From the NCBI RefSeq assembly GCF_000150275.1, contig NW_002060947.1:7744482-7808481 (forward strand): a stretch of DNA of 64,000 bases. Reading direction: 5' to 3'. Shown one piece after another: positions 54,860 through 64,000 of this stretch; the stretch's first letter is position 1, and each line of letters starts with the position of its first letter. The notes beneath the pieces were generated by a model, which was not told the DNA's origin, ran no database searches, and saw nothing but the letters and a program-made list of their open reading frames with translations. The translations under genes were made by a program, and so were the position numbers. The DNA is from Trichoplax adhaerens. Taxonomy: Eukaryota > Placozoa > Uniplacotomia > Trichoplacea > Trichoplacidae.

Positions 54860-57800
54860 AGATCTCTTGGACTGCAGTATACGTACAACGAAATTTTTGC
54901 TACCTATTAATTCCATGGTAACCCCACTGACAAAATCGATTGCCATATCTACAGCTTCAATTTTATTATTATTTATTTTATAAATGCTAGATCCTTTACT
55001 TAATAATTGTAATTGTAAGAGTTATGGTGAGTACAGTCAAGTGTATTTTTTTGGAATAGAAGCAGTCTAGTACAACTCTACTGGTATTCCATTTAGAAGT
55101 CCTGATTCCGACCAAGGACTGCTGAGGAAAAAAACACCAGTAGAGTAGTTAGTATTCTTACCCTAACAATTTTCTTCATACAGTACCCGAATGGAATACG
55201 ATACGATACCATACTATGATAATCTTGAATGAACAATGCTATCAAAATGCAGTTCATGATTCTTGGAATTTTATTTATTGATAGAATAAGATATTGTTTA
55301 TGTTTATCGACTTAGTTCAACCGTGAGATGAGGAAGAAATTTGCATAATTACTTTACTGTGTTAACCTTGGAGTTATAATTCGTAAAATCGGTATGCTTA
55401 TTTGATGACTAAAATGTGGGACACATGCTTTCATTTTGGAGTCGTAGTCTTTAGATTAGGGCTTAGATAACACTGTTAGCACAATATGTTCTTATCTTAT
55501 GCTATTCGTTATAAACTTAGTTATCTCGTTGATAAATGTGATAATACAGTATGTCAGTTACTCTTCATGGTATGCCATTCTAGAACTTTATTACTATTGT
55601 TACCTACTTAGGACGCATATATAGTAAGATAATCTAGATGTGAATTTTCTTTTAATGCATTGCGTTGTGTAGAATATGTACCCATTCATTTGAACGGGAA
55701 TTTCTAGTGAACCCTTTTAATCTTGTTACAAGAAAATCTTACAAAAAAGAAGATTGTAACCAACTGCTAAATACTAAATGTCAATTGAATAGGCCATTTT
55801 GATGTCTTCATGAAATAATTTATCATGTGAAGTGGTATTATGATTTCAAGAATGGATGCAAAAACGGTTCTTTAACCGTAGCAAATTAGTATAATTGCTT
55901 AAAGTTAACGACTATGCTGAAAGTAAATCTACTAAATGTAGGATAAAGTAATGCATTGGGCGAGAAAAGTTGCAATGCTAATTTCATGGCAGTGCGATAC
56001 TAATCTCTGTTTTAGATATCAGTTTAGTAAGCTAGTTGCCGTCTGATACAGGAAATATTATGAGCTAAACCAGTATAGTCGATCGTCTTGCAGGCCTAAC
56101 TATTACAATTGCTGTGAATTATTTTTGTGCTCATAGAGAGACATGTACAATTATAGAGTACAGCAAGCTATATCATAAGTGATTAGAATTACTAGCTGCC
56201 ATCTGGTATAGAAAATGCCATAAGTTAGACCAGTGTGATCTATTATCTTGCAGGGCTGATCAATACAATTGCTGCGACTCTTTAATGTTGATGGAGAGAT
56301 ATACAAAATTATAGAGTACAGTAAGTTTCACTATAGTTGCTTGTAATTACTAGCATATATCGATATAGCGGAGTCAATAAAAAGGCTACAAAGATCTATC
56401 CATTGGCACTTCAAAACTCAGAGATAGATTTGCAACATTTCATAAAGTACCGCAAGCCTCTACAATCAATTCTAATCTTTGCGTTAGCAATGGTTAATGT
56501 AATCTGTATTTAGCGCATTTTTTGCCGATTAATATTAATTTTGAAGTGGTTAGCCAAAAAGAGAGGGTTTTACTTTGAAAGTATATTTAATAAATTCAGT
56601 AATATTTATTAATCATAGTAGTAATTAATTAATTCAGTACTCGATTTAAAATGTAATTAGACATAACGGATGCTAAAGGGTATGTTTTTATGTTAAATTG
56701 AAAGCATATTCTAATAAATAAGTTCATTGCCTATCTTTCATTATTTATGAGATCAAATTTAATTTCTATTGCCAGAGTAATAGACGCCTGTAATGCAAAA
56801 TAGGTGCAATTTTAAATCATAATGAATGTCTTGCCTTGATTTATTCAATCATTGTTTTAATCTTATTATTCTGTTCGTTAAATAATTATAGATTTCCTGC
56901 ACATGTGAACTGAATTAAAAGGTTTACGATAAAATATAATTGCCTCCATTTCGATGTTGAGATATTTAAATTAAACAATGTTGCAGATTATTATCTTTGC
57001 CATATACAGTATTATTCTGAAGTGATATTAGATCGCAATAATGCACAACAAGGTCAAAATTAAGATAACATACAAACAAAAAGATTGCTATGAATGGATC
57101 AAATTCTTTCTGTGACATGATATAAATTTTTAAGCTACTGATTTCTTCTCCCTTCGTTTATGGCATAACAGCCATGGATATAAGTGACCGATACATTATA
57201 AGAAGTAAAGATGTCCTGTACCATATAAGTATCGGCGCGAATGGCTTATTTCATATTATTAATTTGTTAAACGTAAAATTAAATCGAATTCGACACTTTT
57301 TATTGATAAACTGTATTTTGATCATCCGAATTCTTATACAAAAAAGAATTCTTTAATTTTTATTATAAAAAAATCAATTTAATTACATGGATCGGAATCA
57401 AGAATATGATGCAATAAGTTGGTATACTAATGGAAGGGTTCATTCAAAAGCGGTATTGCATTGCTTCGTTCAGAATTGAACTATTTTTATCATTGGCTAT
57501 AGTTAATCCAATAAAAATTTAATTAGTAGGTTAGTTTATATTTGAATAATCGACGTTACTGGAATGGATTCAAATTAGATTATAATTTGAATAACTAATT
57601 CAAACAATGACGTGAATATTAATTAATTATATCCAAGACACCTAAAACTGAATCAATATTTCTAAAACAATATTTACAACTGATTGGCTAGCTTGTCATA
57701 AGGGAAATTTGCCCATCATTGCATTATTATGCAAGACATATTATGCAACATTGGATAAAAATGTAGAGAAATAAAACAATTTGCTAACTCCTGTCGAAAA

Positions 57801-58349
57801 AGAGAAAGTATTTGTCATTGCATCAATGAATGGTACATCAGTATAGTTACTATGTCGCCTTAGACAAAAATAAACTTGAAATAAAACAATCAATTTAGCT
57901 AATTAGACATTCTTTTAAGTATCTCTTGGCTCCACTTCAATTTACTAGTAAACAATTAAAAATCTATATCAAATCATTCGAGATATTCTAAGCACAAAGG
58001 GATGTTGGAATAACATTTTTTGCTTTATCATCCCTGTCGTATGAGCAGCATGAATTATTTATTTTCAATCCCATTAATTTTTTTTCATTCTCATTTTTTC
58101 ATTTCTAAGAGCTTCAATCTACTGGATATTCACAACGACTGTAGAAGTGCCTCATAAGTTCCCTTAAAAATACCAAAACAAAAAGAGAGAGGTCCATCAG
58201 TATTTAACATTAGAAAATTATACATATCTACTTCTCAGATTAAGTGTATTGATCATCTTTGGTGTTGCGCAAAATCCCTCCTATTCTCTAAATTTTCAAC
58301 TATTACATTATAATTATTCTACTGGTTTATTGGTAAAAAATTTAGAAAT
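54860..58349. other. Intergenic between the P450 gene and receptor B
   Basis: AT-rich with no recognised gene. Both flanking genes are transcribed outward from here, so it holds two promoter regions. It contains the duplication described at 56020-56350. The small open frame at 57174-57356 shows no domain. Confidence 0.4.
56020..56350. repeat. Direct duplication of about 160 bp
   Basis: CTAGTTGCCGTCTGATACAG at about 56032 and CTAGCTGCCATCTGGTATAG at about 56191 start two related segments. Both run through TTGCAGG, ACAATTGCTG and ATTATAGAGTACAG. A third, more degraded start may follow near 56350 (ATTACTAGCATATATC). Confidence 0.7.
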
Positions 58350-60983
58350 ATGACACGAAAAAAAGTGCTTCCATTCTATCTGCTAATTACGATAATCATT
58401 ATATCCAAGAATATTTTAACTCAGAGTCAAAAACTACATGAAAGACAAACGAAGAAGCTACTGCATCCATACGCACCAGGTGATCTTATGATTGGCAGTC
58501 TAATGAACATTGAAAGAGTTTATAACAGCCATGCCGATAAATACATTCCAAACTATGATGTTAAAATGAAAAGAGTATTGGCTATCATTTATAGTATTGA
58601 AATGGTCAACAAGAATAAGCATTTACTGCCTAATGTGAGCTTAGGCTACGATATGCGAGATTATTGTTCGTGTACCAGGGTTGCTTTAACTCAGTCGTTT
58701 GATTTTGTAAAGAGTTTTTCTGCAACTAATTGCGATGAAAAGTATTCACAGGATCATGCTGGTTCTGGAAATTCTAAGAATAAAACTAGTACCCACAATA
58801 ATCTAATAGCAATTATGGGGACTGAAACAAGTAAGGATTCCATTGCCGTAGCAACGCTAATAGGTGATTATCATATTCCCATGGTTAGTTATTTTTCATC
58901 AAGTCATATTTTAAGTGATACAGTGCGTTTTAAGACATTCTTTCGTACAATACCATCGGATATTAATCAAGCTAAAGCACTTGTTAAACTCGTCAAATAT
59001 TTTGGCTGGAATTATGTTGCGCTAGTGGCGGTTACCGATAGCTATGGTGACGCATTAGCAAGTTCATTTTCGGCTATGGCTTCAACAGTTGGCATCTGTA
59101 TACCCATACATCGCATCATCTCTACTTTAGATGGCAAGAACCAGATTCGGAATATCGTTCAAGATATTGCTAAAAATGATAAAGTTAATGTCATCTTATT
59201 AATGGTGACTCTAACTGAAGCAAAGTTATTCATCGAGGAACTTTACAACCAAAATGTTACTGGTAAAACACTCGTCGGCTGCGACGCTTGGATAGGTGAT
59301 AAGCTTTTGCGAATAGTGAACCATATTTATTTCGATCAGCAGGGTGTTATAGGTCTTACATTTTCGCCGAATTATATAGATGATTTCGAAAGATACCTAG
59401 CTAACATTAATTTATGCCAGCAAGATAATAATGTCTGGTTACAAGAATATCAGCGATGGAGAAACTGGGGAAATCCTCTTTCTCGCCACTGTAAACTTCC
59501 TCGAGTACCCAAAGTGAGAGTTAACTCTTCCTTGCTTGATGAATCAGCCGCTGGCAATATTATCGATGGAGTTTATGCAATTGCATACTCATTACATAAA
59601 CTATTAAATTGTTCTACTCAATATTGTCCATATATTGATTTTCGACATTTTCCTAGAATGAAATTTATCAAGATCCTCCGTAAAATTACTTTCCCGGGAT
59701 TAACAGCTAGCCGCTTCCGATTTGATATCAATGGCGATCGTTATACCGACTATTCCATCGCGAATATACAGAAACACCCAACTACAGGCAGATTCTATCT
59801 CCGAGCAGTGGGTCGGGTGGGTAATGACCTTCAAATTAAAGCCGATAAAGATAAGTTCGTTTGGAATTTTCCATTGAATGATAAAGATGAAATCGATAGT
59901 CATCCGAAATCGAGATGTAGTGAAGATTGCCAACCAGGAACCTACCGCGATGACATCGAAACTGGCGGTTGTTGTTGGAATTGCAAACCTTGTCCTGATA
60001 ACTATTATTCTAATCAAACTAATTCTCCATTATGCCATGCATGTTTATTGGGTTTTAAATCAAACGCCAACAGATCTGAATGTATTAAAGTAAACATTAC
60101 TAACTTAAGTCTACGCGATCCATTAGTTATTTTCTTATTTTCATTCCTTGTTGCTGCCGTTTTGCTTACGGCAATAATATGGATCATGATGTGCTACTAT
60201 CGACATACACCAGTTGTGAAGGCATCCAATTTTCCACTCACCAACTTGCTCCTCTTTAGCCTAATGTGTATCTACATTGCACCGGCTGTCAACTTAATGC
60301 CACAGTCTAAAGTTACATGCACAGTAATGTCCTATTCATTTTCATTAGCATTATTGCTTACATTGGCAATCATAACAGCAAGAGCTCATCTTTTATCTCG
60401 ATTATTTATTACTAAGCCTTGGCCAGCCGATCGAAATCGTCTCTTGAATTCAAATAAAGGTTATGTTGTACTTATTATAGGTGTAATGATTATAGCTGTT
60501 ATTCTGCTAATATTTCTTAATTATATTGATCCATTATACGTTGAAAGATATATTTCACCAACCAATGTGGCCTATCCTTACTGTTATAGTAAGAATAGTC
60601 TTGGTGTGATGGTGTTTTCTGCGATACAGATTGTAATGGACTTATTATGCATCTATTATGCTTTCAAGATCCGTAAAATCCCAAGTAATTTTAACGAAGC
60701 AAGATACATCTTTTTCGCTTCGTTAATAATGTGTATGCTATTTATTACCGTTTTATCAGCAAGTTTTGTCGAGCATGGGCCTTATGAGACGGCTATCCAG
60801 GTGATTGGAGTCACACTTATTTCCCTAAGTACAACTCTTTGTATCTTTGCTCCCAAGATTTACGTTATCTATTATGATATGGAATTCAACGTTAAGAAAA
60901 ATGCTATAGCAGCTATAGTTCAATATAGCTTTCAAGATAATATCTTCGGGTCACGAAATGCAAGTAGTGGATCTCAAAAATAA
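58350..60983 (+). CDS. Class C (metabotropic glutamate-like) GPCR B, intronless
   Basis: One exon codes 877 aa. A signal peptide (about residues 1-25) precedes the Venus-flytrap domain (about 40-495), the NCD3G linker near 515-575 (CSEDCQPGTY, CCWNCKPC, CHACLLG), seven transmembrane helices (about 588-850) and a short tail of about 27 aa. NFNEARYI is present in the third intracellular loop. It is a clear paralogue of receptor A: SYFSSSHILSDTVRFKTFF matches the A sequence closely, as do FRTIPSD and GCDAW. Glutamate-contact positions kept are the arginine of KMKRVLAI, the PSD aspartate, the tyrosine of SYGD and the aspartate of GCDAW. The GSSS-loop serine appears replaced by aspartate (TSKDSIA). 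The tail is about 50 residues shorter than in A. Absence of introns next to intron-rich genes suggests origin by retroposition or expansion of an intronless family. Confidence 0.96.
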   Translation: MTRKKVLPFYLLITIIIISKNILTQSQKLHERQTKKLLHPYAPGDLMIGSLMNIERVYNSHADKYIPNYDVKMKRVLAIIYSIEMVNKNKHLLPNVSLGYDMRDYCSCTRVALTQSFDFVKSFSATNCDEKYSQDHAGSGNSKNKTSTHNNLIAIMGTETSKDSIAVATLIGDYHIPMVSYFSSSHILSDTVRFKTFFRTIPSDINQAKALVKLVKYFGWNYVALVAVTDSYGDALASSFSAMASTVGICIPIHRIISTLDGKNQIRNIVQDIAKNDKVNVILLMVTLTEAKLFIEELYNQNVTGKTLVGCDAWIGDKLLRIVNHIYFDQQGVIGLTFSPNYIDDFERYLANINLCQQDNNVWLQEYQRWRNWGNPLSRHCKLPRVPKVRVNSSLLDESAAGNIIDGVYAIAYSLHKLLNCSTQYCPYIDFRHFPRMKFIKILRKITFPGLTASRFRFDINGDRYTDYSIANIQKHPTTGRFYLRAVGRVGNDLQIKADKDKFVWNFPLNDKDEIDSHPKSRCSEDCQPGTYRDDIETGGCCWNCKPCPDNYYSNQTNSPLCHACLLGFKSNANRSECIKVNITNLSLRDPLVIFLFSFLVAAVLLTAIIWIMMCYYRHTPVVKASNFPLTNLLLFSLMCIYIAPAVNLMPQSKVTCTVMSYSFSLALLLTLAIITARAHLLSRLFITKPWPADRNRLLNSNKGYVVLIIGVMIIAVILLIFLNYIDPLYVERYISPTNVAYPYCYSKNSLGVMVFSAIQIVMDLLCIYYAFKIRKIPSNFNEARYIFFASLIMCMLFITVLSASFVEHGPYETAIQVIGVTLISLSTTLCIFAPKIYVIYYDMEFNVKKNAIAAIVQYSFQDNIFGSRNASSGSQK

Positions 60984-60984
60984 A
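60979..60984 (+). promoter_or_regulatory. Candidate polyadenylation signal overlapping the receptor B stop codon
   Basis: The final codons read AAA TAA followed by AAC, so AATAAA overlaps the TAA stop at 60981-60983. If used, the 3' UTR would be very short. Confidence 0.35.
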
Positions 60985-62635
60985 ACTATGGTTTGGACTA
61001 TTGAATCTCAGGCAGAGTGCTATCAGCAATATGATAAAAAGTCAACATTGATGCATCTTAATTCTTCGTAAATTTATTGCATGTGTTTTGTCTTGTAGCT
61101 TTATGAATATTCTTTCGCAGCTATTCCTTATTGTTAGCTTTAAATGAGCAAGCGTACGCTTTAGGTGATTGCCTTCCTTATTAATGAAATTATTAATTTT
61201 TACTTGATCTACGATACTAATACCCATATTCACTTTCATACTGAGTTATTTGTGCCATAACGGTATTTTGTTTGTAAATATTACAGAATTCTTCTACTTG
61301 TTAAGTTTTAAACGGCACTTGTACTATCCATTCCTTCACGATTACTGTATATTCGTTACCCAGTAATTACTTCAGGTAGCAGTGATTATAGTAGTTTTTA
61401 TGGCGGCTATGGGCTAATAGGGTTTCAAAAATGCGATAATTTTAAAACTTCATTATCCATCTTTACTAGATGAAATACGATTGCATATTATCTTGTGCTA
61501 ATAACTGCTAATATTGAAGCTACGAGTATCTATTATACTTGTACATACGCGCATATATAGTATACGTACGATAAGAATATGTGTAGCTACTACATATGTA
61601 TCGATTTCATAAAATAAAATTGATTAGCGCTGCGAAATACTGTAATCGTTGTTATTAATGAGTGCTGTAATAGGCCTAATCTAAAGTGCGGATGCTGTAT
61701 CGGGTATGCGATATTTCGCTACAAGAGAATAATTTGTACAGAGTAGAGTTTAAGCTTAGATCGGTAAAATGATGTGGATTACTAAAGTCTTCCAGCAAAC
61801 TGAAACATTCTACTCTGATAAAATATGTACAGTATGCAAAGTATCATGTGCATGGGTTTTACAGAGTAATTAGTTACGTATAACAAGCAACTTCTTATCC
61901 TGTTTTTTTTTAATCGATCTACTTTTCATTGGAAAATAACCATAACAATCATTTTCTCTTCTACACTTTTCCGGTTTTAGTCGATTTACTTTGAGCGAAA
62001 AATAAATCATGACAGCTATTTATACAGCTATAAACTGGAAATATTTTCATCACAAAATAATCATAACTTTACAATATACATATATCGGTATAGTTGGATT
62101 GACTAGTCGATTTCTGCTGCTATTGATTGAAAGAAAAAAATCATTATGGCCAGTTGAATTAGTGGCGAGATTTCTAATCATTAATTACTTATGTTAGGTT
62201 ATTGTCAGAGTCATGTGAGCACGTAGATTATATTTTGGCTTGAAATAGTTCAATTGATACTAGTGTACTTCGTTAAAGGATATTTTAGCCATGTTTGGGC
62301 CCCGCAGTGTAGACTATGGACTACTAGAAGAAGACATGGACTGATCACTCTTGGACGGGCAGACGCTTTTGATCTCATCTCGTCAAAATATTGTGCCAAA
62401 TACCTCGTTTTGACAGTACTTTAGTATAGAGACGATCGATTTTAAAAGGATTGATTTTTTTGTAAATGAAGTAATATTAAATTGAATTTTATTATCTATT
62501 ACTCAATTCTGCTTGGAAAGAACTCTATAAGATCGCCGATGTTATTTAAATTAGTACTGGAGATTTTTAGAAAACAGACACGGAAGCTCCATCTACAACT
62601 GTAAGTAATCATTTTTCGATATTGACAAGTCTCAT
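60985..62635. other. Intergenic, no gene recognised
   Basis: AT-rich flank downstream of receptor B. Open frames at 61042-61239 (minus) and 62009-62197 (plus) show no domain. A GC-richer patch with CCATGTTTGGGCCCCGCAGT-like sequence lies near 62290, without a recognisable product. Confidence 0.4.
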
Positions 62636-62639
62636 TTGG

Positions 62640-63275
62640 TAAGGAGAGTCCGTCTGTCCGAGGGAGTGGCCCGTCCCCGTGTACAGTACTATGTACTGTA
62701 TTCTACAATGCACAGTACCACCTACTACAGTACTTACTATAGTAGTCACAACAGTCTGTTGAGTTAAGAAGAGTCTGTCTGTCCGAGGGGGTGGTCAGTC
62801 CCCGAGTACAGTACTACAGTATGTACATACTGTACTCCACAGTGCACAGTACCACCTTTTACAGTACTTACTGTAGTAATAACAACACTCAATGTTGAGT
62901 GGTAAGAAGAGTCCGTCTGTCCGATGGAGTGGTCAGTCTACATACAGTACTATGTACTGTATTCCACAGTGCACAGTACCACCTACTACAGTACTTACTG
63001 TAGTAGTAACAGCAGTATGTTGAGTAGTAAGAAGAGTCCGTCTGTCCGAGGGAGTGGTCAGTCCCCGCGTACAGTACTATGTACTGTATTCCATAGTGCA
63101 CGCTACCGCCTTTTACAGTACAGTACTGTACTTACTGTAGTAGTAACAGCACTTAATGTTGAGTCGTAAGAAGAGTCCTTCTGTCCGAGGGAGTGGTCAG
63201 TACCCGCGTACAGTACTATGTACTGTATTCCACAGTGCACGCTACCGCCTTTTACAGTACTTACTGTAGTAGTTG
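62640..63275. repeat. Alternating two-type tandem array, five units of 125/138 bp
   Basis: GAGTCCGTCTGTCCGAGGGA-like starts at 62646, 62771, 62909, 63034 and 63173, giving spacings of 125, 138, 125 and 139 bp. Odd units continue with ACCTACTACAGTACTTACT and end in AACAGCAGTATGTTGAG-like sequence. Even units continue with CCTTTTACAGTACTTACT and end in AACAACACTCAATGTTGAG-like sequence. The alternation makes a higher-order dimer of about 263 bp. All units share GTACAGTACTATGTACTGTA, which can pair with itself. The open frames listed on both strands here are by-products of the repeat. Confidence 0.9.
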
Positions 63276-63690
63276 TCATACTGTACTGTACTGTACAGTG
63301 TACAGTATATTGGCTAACTACCTTATAGATACAGTGTACACTATACACTGTACAGTAGTAGTAACAGCGTTCAATGTTCAGTACTATCAAACTGAGTGTC
63401 AGTACGGATTTTACAGCACTGTACTGTACTGTAGATCATTCATAAATGGGGATATAACGGTCAGTGATACTTTCATCATTTATGGACTTAAGAGCAAGTT
63501 TAACTTTCTAACTTTACCAGATTCAGATTTTTCAGAATCTCTCCATCAACCTAATATATCATTCAATTATAGCTTTACTGTATTTTTAAAGAAAAATATT
63601 GCCCGAAAGTGACAAAATGTTATGAAACAGTATGTACAGTGTACAGTGTACAGTCGGCTGGGTCGATGAAAATACTGTACACTGTAGGCT
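63276..63690. repeat. GTAC-rich self-complementary flank of the alternating array
   Basis: Runs such as ACTGTACTGTACTGTACAGT near 63280-63300 and GTACAGTGTACAGTGTACAG near 63634-63655 continue the vocabulary of the array without its unit structure. Same class as the patches at 18.76 and 32.8-33.6 kb. Confidence 0.65.
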
Positions 63691-64000
63691 ATTGCATCCT
63701 GTAATATTTCGTAAGCCTTCAGAAACGCCAAAAGGAATAGACTTGAAGTTGATAGAAAAGCTTTTGATGCATAAAAGGAATAGGCTACAGTATGATTAAG
63801 TCGCCATGGTTCGATCACCTACAGTCGGATGGATCGTACATAACGTGACCAGTTGACCATGGCTGCTTCTGCCATACCTTGCGTGCTTTAACGGACCGGC
63901 GTGGAAGGCACCAGCTGAAAGTCCATCTCATTCAAGAAGGCTCTTGGCTATTTCGGTATGAGGAAAGAGTGATGAAATTCTGTTTAGCCTTGAAGAATTG
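63691..64000. other. Right-hand edge, no gene recognised
   Basis: The last 170 bases are less AT-rich than the surroundings and include CCATGGCTGCTTCTGCC. They could be the beginning of a gene or promoter cut by the window edge, but no frame of useful length is visible. Confidence 0.3.

Noticed and set aside
59700..60017. Minus-strand 105-codon frame inside receptor B
   Set aside because: Antisense shadow of the cysteine-rich linker region of the receptor gene.
62889..63612. Tyrosine/cysteine-rich frames on both strands at 62.9-63.6 kb
   Set aside because: They follow the period of the tandem array and exist on both strands; they are translation of repeats, not genes.

Overview
This is a eukaryotic nuclear window. 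It is AT-rich, its genes carry many short introns (mostly 100-400 bp) with GT/AG borders, and the reading frames match animal families. The mixture of DOCK, BAZ1/ACF1, RSBN1/KDM9, EMC3, a mitochondrial-clan P450 and two intronless class C (mGlu-type) receptors fits an early-branching metazoan. A placozoan (Trichoplax/Hoilungia type) is my best guess. This is inference from gene structure and content; no species-level marker was seen.

Layout. (1) 1-14701, minus: a DOCK-family Rho-GEF with N-terminal SH3, DHR-1/C2 and the start of DHR-2, in more than 40 small exons; it runs off the left edge. (2) 14.7-19.4 kb: no gene recognised; holds a seven-copy tandem array (17.29-18.72 kb) and a GTAC-rich patch. 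(3) 19402-22127, plus: an RSBN1/KDM9-like histone demethylase, six exons. (4) 24320-30166, minus: a BAZ1 (ACF1/WSTF)-like remodeller subunit with WAC, lysine-rich linker, DDT and WHIM modules; it appears to stop before any PHD finger or bromodomain, and its 5' end was not found. (5) 30.2-35.7 kb: intergenic, with GTAC-rich repeats carrying a roughly 95-bp core three times and an eight-copy 110-116-bp satellite. (6) 35737-37269, plus: a signal peptide-FN3-C-type lectin-TM receptor of 320 aa. (7) 39016-42162, minus: EMC3, eight exons, 261 aa; three 147-bp repeats lie in its first intron and a four-copy array of about 170 bp lies upstream. (8) 45012-47786, plus: mGlu-like receptor A, intronless, 924 aa. 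(9) 50743-54387, minus: mitochondrial-clan cytochrome P450, seven exons, 516 aa. (10) 58350-60983, plus: mGlu-like receptor B, intronless, 877 aa. (11) 61-64 kb: no gene; an alternating two-unit tandem array at 62.64-63.27 kb.

The genes do not form a pathway. Two are chromatin proteins (RSBN1-like and BAZ1-like, convergent), two are paralogous receptors flanking the P450, and the rest are unrelated. The exon borders were read by eye. For EMC3, the P450, the lectin receptor and the RSBN1-like gene the reading phases add up to uninterrupted frames, which strongly supports those models. Nothing resembling a novel multi-gene system was found. The observations most worth checking are the short BAZ1-like protein, the altered ligand pockets of the two receptors, the FN3-lectin receptor and the locus-specific tandem arrays.
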